Shown: positions 7,429-15,598 of the stretch, one piece after another
How positions within the stretch are numbered: the stretch's first letter is position 1
Layout of the letters: every line of letters begins with the position of its first letter
Origin: Reyranella soli
GTDB lineage: Bacteria > Pseudomonadota > Alphaproteobacteria > Reyranellales > Reyranellaceae
DNA length: 41,359 bases
Reading direction: 5' to 3'
NCBI RefSeq assembly: GCF_007992495.1
Contig: NZ_BKAJ01000135.1
Coordinates: forward strand, 1-41,359
The notes under the pieces: model-generated
What the model was told of the DNA's origin: nothing
Database searches by the model: none
What the model saw: only the letters and a program-made list of their open reading frames with translations
Translations under genes and position numbers: made by a program

Positions 7429-7581
7429 GTGTCGATTGGGGTGCGGGTCGTTGCGTTCACCGTCGATCATGGCCGCGCGATCATGCCCGCGGTGGGTTAT
7501 CGCGTCGAGTACGATGGGCGTTCTGTGGTGATTTCGGGTGATACCCGATATGACCAGAATGTCATCAAATATGGAACAGGC
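7429..7581 (+). pseudogene. Fragment of an MBL-fold hydrolase (RNase Z-like)
   Basis: About 50 codons encode VRVVAFTVDHG, PAVGYRVEYDGRSVVISGDT and RYDQNVIKYGTG. These match the VdHg, GYR and SGDT metal-binding segments of metallo-beta-lactamase-fold hydrolases such as RNase Z and arylsulfatase-like enzymes. The N-terminal HxHxDH region and everything beyond KYGTG are absent. The fragment runs tail to tail into the S1/P1 nuclease fragment at about 7578. Confidence 0.65.
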
Positions 7582-7972
7582 GCGCCAGGCGCTCCGTCGC
7601 GAACGCGACGCCCCGCTGCTCGCCTCGCTTGATCCCGCCCTCCTTCTCGAGGGCGTAGAGCGGTCCAACCTGGGCAAGGCTCACCAGGAGGAGCGCCTTG
7701 GTGCGTTCCTCGATCGTGCAGCCGCAGGACTCATAGAGTCCGACCCGCGCCGACGACCGCTGCTCGCTGCAGATTACGCTTCACGAGCTCGCCTTCGAAG
7801 TAGGCGTGGATCTTGCTGTCCATGTAGCCCTCCGGGTTCGGATACTTTCCCCAGCCGTTGAAGTGGACCGACACATGGAGGGGTTGGAACGCATCACCGC
7901 GATAGTGACTCCAGACGCCAAGGTCGCGCAGAGTTAGATTTTCACGCAGCCGGCGATCGGCCTCGAACCAAA
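7578..7972 (-). pseudogene. Frameshifted fragment of an S1/P1-type nuclease
   Basis: Read on minus from 7972, the sequence encodes GVWSHYRGDAFQPLHVSVH, then FNGWGKYPNPEGY and KIHAYFEGELVKRNL. HYxGDxxQPLHVSVHxNGWG is the zinc-binding signature of the S1/P1 nuclease/phospholipase C superfamily. A frame change near 7765 leads into a second reading frame with VGPLYALEKEGGIK and FATERLAR, typical of the C-terminal part of the same family. The N-terminus is missing and abuts the pentapeptide gene remnant. It is inactive as seen. Confidence 0.65.
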
Positions 7973-9106
7973 TTGGTGATCTCGTTCTCCCTTTATGCAG
8001 CGTTTCCCGGCGAATTCTTACGTAATTACCTAACCTTAGGCTGGTTAGACGGCGTGTTGCTGGGTCAATATTTTTACGAGTTGAATACGCGATCCTCCGA
8101 GCGCGGCTTCATTCCCAACCGCCTTTGGTTGCTTAACGAGGATCTTGTTGACGATGAAAAGCTTCGTCGCCTGGTTGCAGACAATTCAACAGGAGAGAGT
8201 GCGCGGCCTTCCTTCGTTCTCGATCTGAGCAATCGACACCTCGCGAGCGCCATGCTTCGCAACACTGATTTGCGTCAGGTCAATTTTGATAACGCGGTAC
8301 TAACCAGTGCAGACTTCTCCGGTGCGTGGCTGACCGGGTCACGTTTGACCGAGCTAAGATGCAATGGGCAATTCTCGTATCAGCCGAACTACAAGGTGCC
8401 CGTTTCAGGATGACAACGATGCAAGGTGTAACTCTCAATTTTTCTTGGCTCCAAGGGGCAACATTTGAAGGCGCTCGTCTGCAGTCATCCAACCTAACAG
8501 GGCGCACCTACAAGGTGCAACCCTAAGGAGAGCCTACCTTCACCGCGTGAGCCTTTCTAAAGCCAATCTGCAAGCCACCATACTGGACGAAGCACAGCTT
8601 TATGAAGCGATACTGGACGGGGCGAACTTTGCCGCGGCTTCGCTTCGATCAGCAAACGTTTGGGCGCTCGCGGCCAGCCTGCCCCTCTTCAACAAGTCGA
8701 CCTTACCAACCTGCACCGCGACGATCCCTGCATCATGCTCGCCAAATTAGGCGACAAATGTCTCGACTCGATAATTAGGGACTTTGATGCGCCTTTTAAC
8801 AAACACCGCCTGGAGATAATCCGTATGTTCAGTGCGTTAGATCCGACTTTTTGGAAGCTTGAGACGCCGATAACACCTACCCTACTTACGGCTGCTCTAA
8901 CTTCATTGGCATGTGCCGAATCCGGCGCGCCATTCGTAGCCAAAGCGATCGCGACCTATCGAATCCGCAACCTGCCCGAAGAGCATCGGCTACGTGGTTG
9001 GCCGAACTTAGGATGGCATCGCAGGCTCGGGAGCCTTCTTGGATCCAACAGATTTTCACCTTTAAATCTAAGTCGAATTGCGCCGGAGCTGGATTACTCT
9101 CGCTGA
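7973..9106 (+). pseudogene. Pentapeptide-repeat membrane protein, broken by frameshifts
   Basis: The reading passes through several frames. Frame one (to about 8340) has a hydrophobic start, the segment NRLWLLNEDLVDDEKL and first repeats (LRNTDLRQVNFDNAVLTSAD). Frame two (to about 8503) has ELQGARF and LQGATFEGARL. Frame three (to about 8660) has LSKANLQATILDEAQLYEAI. The next has VDLTNLHRDDPCIMLAKLGD and a helical tail to 9106. The A(D/N)Lxx pattern is unmistakable. Each of the first three joins falls at a GGG run where one missing base would explain the shift. The N-terminal membrane domain looks truncated at 7973. It could be real decay or homopolymer sequencing error. Confidence 0.7.
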
Positions 9107-9197
9107 GCGACTGGACCCATTTGGGTAAGCAAATTGAAAAGTCGAGTGTAGAGAGAGCACAATGGTGCTGGCCACGAAAGTGAGAATGCGATGCTCA

Positions 9198-9534
9198 TCA
9201 ATCGGGCCACCGATTCCTATGCCGCGCGTGCACGAGCTGATCGCCGCAGGCCACAACGCAATGACGCTGCCCGTTCTCCGCAGTGCCGCCGATGGTGTAA
9301 AGCACTCCGGCGCTTGCCCCTGCCCCTGCAGGCCAATAGCTCAGGCAGCGGGATCTGCGGGCCATGACGATGGATTCGAAGCCACGGGCCACGCCCCCAT
9401 TCGGGCGCCTCACGGCGAGCATCGATGAAGTGTGGCACCTGGTCGGCCGACAACTCGAGGATGGACGCGAGGGACGCCCGGTAGCACAGGCGGGCAAGGG
9501 TGCCGCAATGGCCCCATCGCCAGCACGTTGCCAT
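9198..9534 (-). pseudogene. Broken gene for a papain/C39-like cysteine-peptidase-fold protein
   Basis: One minus frame encodes LCYRASLASILELSADQVPHF, resembling the common '(D)CxRAClASlLELp-eeVPHF' start of small phage-associated and bacterial proteins with a cysteine-peptidase-like fold. After a frame change near 9320, another frame has GVLYTIGGTAENGQ, HCVVACGDQLVH and a terminal HRNRW, the expected His-containing end ('HaVV...g-lvHDPH'). Neither frame alone gives a complete protein. The remnant is convergent with the pentapeptide remnant. Confidence 0.45.
9372..9387 (+). repeat. 15/16 match to the tRNA-Ser T-arm segment
   Basis: GGATTCGAAGCCACGG differs at one base from 11061-11076 in the tRNA-Ser gene, in the same orientation. 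It could be a relic att core, or chance within the pseudogene. Flanking bases do not match. Confidence 0.25.
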
Positions 9535-9653
9535 AGATCTGGATACTTTGAGACTTGCGTTTCAGGTGGCCGAAACCCTCTCGCTACACTCTTTCCAACG
9601 TTGTCGTCGGTGATGTGGAGATTTGATTTCGCTGCCCCCATCTTTTCTCAGGG

Positions 9654-10901
9654 TCACGCACGGCCTCGTAGTTCCACGATCTTCGACTCGGCATATCCAT
9701 CACAAAAGGCCCCCCATGCGTCGGAGAGGCCCCTCCTTTTCTCGAAAAGATCGCCGCGGCGATACGCGGCCTCGACCTTGTCGCCCACCGCATGCGCCAG
9801 CGCCATCTCGGCAACCTCGCTCGGAAAGTTGGTGCGCTCTGCCGCCCAATCACGAAATGACGATCTGAAACCATGGACGGTCAGGTCGCCGCGCTCCATG
9901 CGGCGTAGGAGGGTGAGCATCGCCATGTTCGAGAGCGGCCTGCCTAGTAGCGCTCCGGGAAAAACAAAGTCGCAGCCTTCATGTCGAAGCGGCTTCATCT
10001 CGTCGAGGATCGCAAGCGCACGGACAGACAGCGGCGAACGGTGCTCACGCTTGGCCTTCATACGATCGGCAGAGATCGTCCACAGTTTTTGGTCCTCGGC
10101 GATCTCAGACCATCTTGCTCCGAGGGCTTCGCCGGTGCGCGCGGCAGTGAGGATCGTGAATTCAAGAAGTCTCGCGGCCACGCCAGGCTGTTTGCGCAAC
10201 TCGACCATGAAGGCGGCCATCTCGGCATAGGGCAGCGCAGCGTGGTTCTCGACGCGCCGCACCTTGCTCTTAGCCGGGAGCAGGGCCTCCAGGTGGCCTT
10301 TCCATCGGGCGGGATTCTCGCCGTCGCGAAGGTGACGTGCCCTGGCATAGTCTAAGATGACCTCGAGCCGGCCCCGCAGGCGGCTCGCCGTCTCAGGCTT
10401 CTTTGTCCAGATCGGCTCCAGGACCTTCAGCACTAGCGACGTATCGACCGCCTGCACAGGCAGCGAGCCGATGATGGGCGCGGCGTAGGTCTCCAAGGTC
10501 TTCTCCCACTGCTGAGCGTGCTTCTCGTTCTTCCAGCCCGCCGAGTGGGACGCGATGTAAGCCTTCGCGCACTCGGCGAACGTCGTTGCCTTTGCTACCG
10601 CCACGGACCGGGCCGTACGGGCGGCCTGGCGCTCCTCCAGCGGATCTCGGCCGTCGCGCACCGCTTCGTAGAGGGTCCGGGCTTTCGTACGGGCGTCGTT
10701 CAGCAGTACCTTGGCGCGGCCCGTCGCCGGCCCCAGGCCCATCTCTCGCATCCGGCCGTTCCGCACGTACCGAAAGACCCAAAACTTTGCCTCGGGACTG
10801 CGCACGAGCAGGTAGAGCCCCGCCCCGTCGCCGTATCGACCCGGGCCAGCCTTCTCTACTTTGCCCGATGACAGCCCCTGCGCCCGTCTAGGCATCTTCA
10901 C
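9654..10901 (-). CDS. P4-type tyrosine integrase of the genomic island
   Basis: The 415-residue protein has a DUF4102-like arm-type DNA-binding N-terminus (GRYGDGAGLYLLV, FWVFRYVRNGRMREMGLG), a SAM-like core-binding domain at about 107-205, and a catalytic domain with TAARTGEAL (Arg255), HGFRSSFRDW (His343, Arg346), His370 and the nucleophile Tyr380. All catalytic residues are present, so it is probably functional. Its start lies about 145 bases from the 3' end of the tRNA-Ser gene, the usual P4-integrase arrangement, which implies integration at the tRNA 3' end. No excisionase gene is seen. Confidence 0.93.
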   Translation of the reverse strand: MKMPRRAQGLSSGKVEKAGPGRYGDGAGLYLLVRSPEAKFWVFRYVRNGRMREMGLGPATGRAKVLLNDARTKARTLYEAVRDGRDPLEERQAARTARSVAVAKATTFAECAKAYIASHSAGWKNEKHAQQWEKTLETYAAPIIGSLPVQAVDTSLVLKVLEPIWTKKPETASRLRGRLEVILDYARARHLRDGENPARWKGHLEALLPAKSKVRRVENHAALPYAEMAAFMVELRKQPGVAARLLEFTILTAARTGEALGARWSEIAEDQKLWTISADRMKAKREHRSPLSVRALAILDEMKPLRHEGCDFVFPGALLGRPLSNMAMLTLLRRMERGDLTVHGFRSSFRDWAAERTNFPSEVAEMALAHAVGDKVEAAYRRGDLFEKRRGLSDAWGAFCDGYAESKIVELRGRA

Positions 10902-11046
10902 AATCCCCTGTTCTATCCCCTAATCATAGACGAGAATGGGGGCGAACGGAAGGGGACGCCCGCGGACGACGAGTTCATCAAATCCTTATATAATTGGCTT
11001 TTCCACCACCCTCAGGAGACGGTCGCGGACGGCGACGGACGGGCAG

Positions 11047-11136
<90 letters not shown>

Positions 11137-11234
11137 GGGGCCCCGCTTATAAGAGGCCGATTCTTCCCGGGCAACCGCGGCGTCTTGGACCATGGATTTG
11201 GGCCAAACGGCCTGATTTTCCAAGCTTTCTGCCG

Positions 11235-11262
11235 TTGACTCGGTGGGCTTCCTGCGTATATT
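11235..11262 (+). promoter_or_regulatory. Candidate promoter of rplU-rpmA
   Basis: TTGACT (11235-11240) and TATATT (11257-11262) are spaced 16 bases apart, close to the sigma70 consensus, and about 135 bases upstream of the L21 start. Confidence 0.55.
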
Positions 11263-11269
11263 CCGCCCT

Positions 11270-11390
11270 CCTCCGGCGGGTCGGTCAGGCCCGCCGTGCT
11301 ATTTCATGCCTTCCGGCATTTTGGGCCTGGAACCACCATTTCCCCTAAGGGTGGTGGGTCTATCCGAAAACCGGGGGGCCTCAGTCGGGT
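11270..11390 (+). promoter_or_regulatory. Structured 5' leader of rplU
   Basis: The leader holds successive small inverted repeats: GGCGGG with CCCGCC (about 11275-11295), ATGCC-TTCC-GGCAT (11306-11319), and CCACCA (11333-11338) with TGGTGG (11352-11357). Such stacked hairpins upstream of a ribosomal-protein gene may form an autogenous control site, but no known class is recognised. Confidence 0.3.
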
Positions 11391-11396
11391 GTCATC

Positions 11397-11696
11397 ATGA
11401 TCGCCGTTATCCGCACGGGTGGAAAGCAATACACGGTCGCCGCAGAGCAGGAGCTCACGGTCGAGCGCATCGCAGGCTCCGCCGGCGACAAGGTCGAGTT
11501 CGACGACGTGCTGATGGTCGGCGAGAAGGTCGGCGCGCCGACCGTGGCCGGCGCCAAGGTCGTGGCCTCGATCGTCAAGCAGGCGCGCGGGCCGCACCTG
11601 ATCGTCTTCAAGAAGCGGCGTCGCCAGAACTCGCGGCGCAAGAACGGCCATCGTCAGGACCTGACGGTGGTCAAGATCGAACAGATCGTCGCCTAA
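11397..11696 (+). CDS. rplU: 50S ribosomal protein L21
   Basis: The 99-residue protein starts MIAVIRTGGKQY, the conserved L21 N-terminus, and contains KKRRRQNSRRKNGHRQ, the basic C-terminal 23S rRNA-binding segment (family pattern KRR...YRRKxGHRQ). Length is normal (about 100). It leads an rplU-rpmA pair with 22 bases between the genes, the usual bacterial arrangement. Expression likely comes from the promoter at 11235 through a structured leader. Confidence 0.97.
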   Translation: MIAVIRTGGKQYTVAAEQELTVERIAGSAGDKVEFDDVLMVGEKVGAPTVAGAKVVASIVKQARGPHLIVFKKRRRQNSRRKNGHRQDLTVVKIEQIVA

Positions 11697-11718
11697 CTGA
11701 GCGGCTGGAGAGTTAGTC

Positions 11719-11988
11719 ATGGCACACAAAAAAGCAGGCGGCTCGTCGCGTAACGGCCGTGATTCAGAGAGCAAGCGGCTGGGCGTGAAGCGCTTCGGCG
11801 GCCAGAAGGTCCTCTCGGGCAACATCCTGGTCCGTCAGCGCGGCACCAAGATGAACGCCGGCGAGAATGTCGGCATCGGCCGCGACCACACCCTGTTCGC
11901 CACCGCCGACGGCGTCGTGTCGTTCCGCAAGCGGACCGGCGGCAAGGTCGAGGTGAACGTGCTCCCGCCGGCGCTCGCCGCCGAATAG
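11719..11988 (+). CDS. rpmA: 50S ribosomal protein L27
   Basis: The 89-residue protein begins MAHKKAGGSSRNGRDSESK, the hallmark L27 N-terminal tail that reaches towards the peptidyl-transferase centre, and continues LGVKRFGGQKVLSGNILVRQ. There is no Firmicute-type N-terminal extension. It is cotranscribed with rplU, and a strong intrinsic terminator follows before obgE. Confidence 0.98.
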   Translation: MAHKKAGGSSRNGRDSESKRLGVKRFGGQKVLSGNILVRQRGTKMNAGENVGIGRDHTLFATADGVVSFRKRTGGKVEVNVLPPALAAE

Positions 11989-12013
11989 CCGTTCCCGACC
12001 GATCGGATTTCGA

Positions 12014-12048
12014 GGGGGAGCGGCTCGCCGTTCCCCCTTTTCGTTTTT
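12014..12048 (+). terminator. Rho-independent terminator after rpmA
   Basis: GGGGGAGCGG (12014-12023) pairs with CCGTTCCCCC (12028-12037; one G-T pair) around a CTCG loop and is followed by TTTTCGTTTTT. It separates rplU-rpmA from obgE, or attenuates read-through into it. Confidence 0.75.
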
Positions 12049-12060
12049 GGACCCCAACCC

Positions 12061-13074
12061 ATGAAGTTCCTCGACCAGGCCAAGATCTACCTCCGCTCCG
12101 GCAACGGCGGCGCCGGCTGCGTGGGATTCCGGCGCGAGAAGTTCATCGAGTTCGGCGGCCCGGACGGCGGTGACGGCGGCCGCGGCGGCGACGTCATCCT
12201 GGAATGCGTCGATGGGCTGAACACGCTGATCGACTACCGCTACGCCCAGCACTTCAAGGCCGAGACCGGCCATCACGGCATGGGCAGCCAGCGCACCGGC
12301 GGCGCCGGCAAGGACATCGTGCTGCGCCTGCCGCGCGGCACCCAGGTCTTCGCCGAGGACAACGAGACCCTGCTGGCCGACCTGACCGAGATCGGCCAGC
12401 GCATCGTGCTGCTCAAGGGCGGCGACGGCGGTTACGGCAACCTGCACTACAAGAGCTCGACCAACCGGGCCCCGCGCCGCGCCGACAAGGGCTGGCCCGG
12501 CGAGGAGCTGTGGGTGTGGCTGCGCCTGAAGCTGATCGCCGACATCGGCCTGGTCGGCCTGCCCAACGCCGGCAAGTCGACGTTCCTCGCCGCCACCTCC
12601 AACGCCCGGCCCAAGATCGCCGACTATCCGTTCACGACCCTGACGCCCGGCCTGGGCGTGGTGAAGGTGGGCGAGCGCGAGTTCGTCATGGCCGACATCC
12701 CCGGTCTGATCGAGGGCGCTCATGAGGGCTCGGGGCTGGGCACGCGCTTCCTGGGTCATGTCGAGCGCTGTCGCGCGCTGCTGCATTTGGTCGACGGCAC
12801 GCAGGACGATATCGCCCTCGCCTACAAGACGGTGCGCGCCGAGCTCAAGGCCTATGGCGGCAATCTCGTGCGCAAGAAGGAGATCGTGGCGCTGAACAAG
12901 ACCGACGCCATGACGGCAGAAGACATCGAGGCCAAGCGCGCGCTGCTGGCCAAGGCGAGCCGCAAGACGGTGCATGTGATCTCGGGCGTCTCGGGCCACG
13001 GCGTGCAGCCCCTGCTGCACGAGCTGATGAAGCTGGTCGACCGGCAGCGCGACCCCGCGAAAGAAGCTGCGTGA
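12061..13074 (+). CDS. obgE: GTPase Obg (ribosome assembly)
   Basis: The 337-residue protein has the glycine-rich Obg fold at residues 1-158 (SGNGGAGCVGFRREKF, GGDGGRGGDVI). The G domain follows: G1 GLPNAGKS at 166-173, G3 DIPGLIEGAHEG and G4 NKTD. Obg binds the 50S subunit and couples ribosome maturation to growth and stress. The variable C-terminal domain is short, as in many alphaproteobacteria. It lies after rpmA and overlaps proB by four bases (GTGA), so proB is probably translationally coupled. Confidence 0.97.
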   Translation: MKFLDQAKIYLRSGNGGAGCVGFRREKFIEFGGPDGGDGGRGGDVILECVDGLNTLIDYRYAQHFKAETGHHGMGSQRTGGAGKDIVLRLPRGTQVFAEDNETLLADLTEIGQRIVLLKGGDGGYGNLHYKSSTNRAPRRADKGWPGEELWVWLRLKLIADIGLVGLPNAGKSTFLAATSNARPKIADYPFTTLTPGLGVVKVGEREFVMADIPGLIEGAHEGSGLGTRFLGHVERCRALLHLVDGTQDDIALAYKTVRAELKAYGGNLVRKKEIVALNKTDAMTAEDIEAKRALLAKASRKTVHVISGVSGHGVQPLLHELMKLVDRQRDPAKEAA

Positions 13075-14186
13075 CTCCCCTGGAGGAGGCCCGCCGGCTG
13101 GTCATCAAGATCGGCTCCTCCATCCTGGTCGACGAGACGCGGGGCGAGATCCGCCGCGACTGGCTTCTCAAGCTGACCGACGACGTGGCGCGCCTGCACA
13201 AGGGCGGCTGCGAGATCGTGCTGGTCTCCTCCGGCGCCATCCGGCTCGGCCGCACGCATTTCAAGCTGCCGCCCGGCCCGCTCAAGCTCGAGGAAAGCCA
13301 GGCCGCCGCGGCCACTGGCCAGATCCAGCTCGCCCATGCCTACCAGGAGGCGCTGGCGCGGCACGGCATCACCGTGGCCCAGGTGCTGCTGACCCTGGAC
13401 GATTCCGAGGAGCGCCGCCGCTATCTCAACGCCCGCCAGACCATGGGCACCTTGCTCGGCATGAAGGCCGTGCCAGTGATCAACGAGAACGACACGGTAG
13501 CGACCGACGAGATCCGCTTCGGCGACAACGATCGCCTGAGCGCACGCGTCGCCGAGATGATCTCGGCCGACACGCTGGTGCTGCTGTCGGACATCGACGG
13601 CCTCTACACCGGCGATCCACGCAGCGACGCCTCGGCCGTCCTCATTCCCGAGATCCGCGAGATCACGCCCACCATCGAGGCGATGGCAGGCGCCGCCGCC
13701 TCCGAGCTCAGCAACGGTGGCATGGTGACCAAGCTGATCGCCGGCCGCATCGCCATGGCCGCCGGCTGCCGCATGGCGATCGCCGACGGCCGCGGCGTCG
13801 GCGCGCTGGGCAACCTCATCGACGGCAAGGCGCGCTGCAGCTGGTTCCTGCCCGAGGCCTCGCCTCTGTCGGCGCGCAAGAAATGGATCAAGGGCTCGCT
13901 CAAGACCGCGGGCGCCCTCACCGTCGACGATGGCGCCGTGCGTGCGCTGTCGGCCGGCAAGAGCCTGCTGCCGGCGGGCGTCACCAACGTCGATGGCGAA
14001 TTCCGCCGCGGCGACGTTGTCGACGTGAAGGACCGGCTGGGCCGCCTGCTGGCGCGCGGGCTCGTGGCCTATGCCGCCGACGACGCCCGCCGCATCGCCG
14101 GCCGCAAGAGCGCCGAGATCGAGCGCCTGCTGGGTTTCCGCGGCCGGGACGAGATGGTCCATCGCGACGACCTGGTGGTCGAATAG
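13071..14186 (+). CDS. proB: Glutamate 5-kinase
   Basis: The 371-residue enzyme phosphorylates glutamate in the first step of proline synthesis. It has the amino-acid-kinase domain (VIKIGSSILVD near the start, LVSSGAIRLG, VINENDTVATDEIRFGDND) and a C-terminal PUA domain from about residue 280 (GALTVDDGAVRAL, RGDVVDV). The start is GTG, sharing GTGA with the obgE stop. proA follows 19 bases downstream, giving an obgE-proB-proA operon. Confidence 0.97.
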   Translation: MTPLEEARRLVIKIGSSILVDETRGEIRRDWLLKLTDDVARLHKGGCEIVLVSSGAIRLGRTHFKLPPGPLKLEESQAAAATGQIQLAHAYQEALARHGITVAQVLLTLDDSEERRRYLNARQTMGTLLGMKAVPVINENDTVATDEIRFGDNDRLSARVAEMISADTLVLLSDIDGLYTGDPRSDASAVLIPEIREITPTIEAMAGAAASELSNGGMVTKLIAGRIAMAAGCRMAIADGRGVGALGNLIDGKARCSWFLPEASPLSARKKWIKGSLKTAGALTVDDGAVRALSAGKSLLPAGVTNVDGEFRRGDVVDVKDRLGRLLARGLVAYAADDARRIAGRKSAEIERLLGFRGRDEMVHRDDLVVE

Positions 14187-14205
14187 GGCTATACTGGAGC
14201 GGCCG

Positions 14206-15483
14206 ATGAACGTTTTGACCAAGCCCGAGGACGCTGCGGCCATCGTCGCCGAGCTGGGCCGACGCGCGCGCGAGGCTGCCGTGGCACTGCGCAACGCCTC
14301 GACCGAGGCCAAGAACCGCGCCCTCGCCGATGCCGCGCGCCTGATCCGCGCCGAGACGGCGGCGATCCTGGCCGCCAACGCCAAGGACATCGAAGCCGCC
14401 AAGGCGGCCGGCATGACCGAGGCGCTGCAGGATCGCCTGCTGCTGAACGACGCGCGCGTCGAAGGCATGGCCAAGGGCCTCGACGACATCGTCGCCCTGC
14501 CCGACCCGGTCGGCGCGGAGATCGAGAGCTGGACACGGCCCAACGGCCTCGCCATCAGCCGCGTGCGCGTGCCGATCGGCATCATCGGCGTGATCTACGA
14601 AGCCCGGCCCAACGTCACCGCCGACGCTGGCGCACTCTGCATCAAGTCGGGCAATGTCGTGGTGCTGCGCGGCGGCTCGGACAGCTTCCATTCCTCGCGC
14701 GCCATCGTCGAGTTGCTGCGCCGCGCGCTGAAGGACGCCGGACTCCCCGAGGATTGCGTGCAGCTCGTGCCCACCACCGACCGCGCCGCCGTCGGCGAGA
14801 TGCTGCGCGCCACCGGCTGGCTCGACCTGATCGTGCCGCGCGGCGGACGCTCGCTGATCGACCGCGTCACCGAGGAAAGCCGCGTGCCGGTGCTGCGCCA
14901 CTACGACGGCATCTGCCACGTTTATGTCGACCGCGACGCCGACATCGCCATGGCGACCGATGTCGTCGCCAACGCCAAGATGCGCCGCGTCAGCGTCTGT
15001 GGCGCCGCCGAGACGCTTCTGGTCGACCGGGCCGCACTCGATACGCACCTGATGCCGGTACTGTCGAAGCTGCACGAGCTCGGCTGCGAGGTGCGCGGCG
15101 ACAGCGAGGTGCAGAAGCGCGACCCCAAGGCCACGGCCGCCACCGAGAAGGACTGGCGCACCGAATATCTCGCGCCGGTGATCTCGGTCGCCACGGTCGA
15201 CGGCGTCGACGGCGCCATCCGTCACATCGCGACCTTCGGCAGCCAACACACCGAATCGATCATCACCGGCAACGAGGCGACCGCGCGCCGCTTCCTGGCC
15301 GAGGTCGACAGCGCCATCGTCATGCACAACGCCAGCACCCAGTTCGCCGACGGCGGCGAATTCGGCCTGGGCGCCGAGATCGGCATCTCGACCAACCGCA
15401 TGCATGCGCGCGGCCCGGTCGGCCTGGTCGAGCTCACGACCTACAAGAACATCGTGCGCGGCAAGGGCACAACGCGCCCATGA
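14206..15483 (+). CDS. proA: Gamma-glutamyl phosphate reductase
   Basis: The 425-residue aldehyde-dehydrogenase-fold enzyme reduces gamma-glutamyl phosphate to the semialdehyde with NADPH, the second proline step. Visible motifs are IGIIGVIYEARPNVT, LRGGSDSFHSS, LIVPRGGRSLI and the catalytic-Cys region RRVSVCGAAETLL. The C-terminal GGEFGLGAEIGISTNR matches the family. ATG 14206 was chosen as the conserved start; the frame is open upstream inside proB without a suitable site. Confidence 0.97.
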   Translation: MNVLTKPEDAAAIVAELGRRAREAAVALRNASTEAKNRALADAARLIRAETAAILAANAKDIEAAKAAGMTEALQDRLLLNDARVEGMAKGLDDIVALPDPVGAEIESWTRPNGLAISRVRVPIGIIGVIYEARPNVTADAGALCIKSGNVVVLRGGSDSFHSSRAIVELLRRALKDAGLPEDCVQLVPTTDRAAVGEMLRATGWLDLIVPRGGRSLIDRVTEESRVPVLRHYDGICHVYVDRDADIAMATDVVANAKMRRVSVCGAAETLLVDRAALDTHLMPVLSKLHELGCEVRGDSEVQKRDPKATAATEKDWRTEYLAPVISVATVDGVDGAIRHIATFGSQHTESIITGNEATARRFLAEVDSAIVMHNASTQFADGGEFGLGAEIGISTNRMHARGPVGLVELTTYKNIVRGKGTTRP

Positions 15484-15496
15484 GGGGTTTCTGTCG

Positions 15497-15562
15497 TCCT
15501 GAGCGCAGCGAAGGACCTCATCGCCGCTTGATACGGCATGAGATCCTTCGCTGCGCTCAGGA
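15497..15562. repeat. REP-like inverted repeat after proA
   Basis: TCCTGAGCGCAGCGAAGGA (15497-15515) and its exact reverse complement (15544-15562) form a perfect 19-base-pair stem, extended by near-complementary inner bases. A related arm occurs at 39862-39888. It is a dispersed extragenic element; it may also terminate proA transcripts. Confidence 0.75.
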
Positions 15563-15598
15563 TGAGAGAGGGCAAACTACCCCGGGACAACGAACATC

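Noticed and set aside
11764..15405. Very long open frames on the minus strand opposite rpmA, obgE, proB and proA
   Set aside because: They are mirror frames of high-GC coding sequence, with low-complexity His/Ala/Asp-rich translations and no domain.
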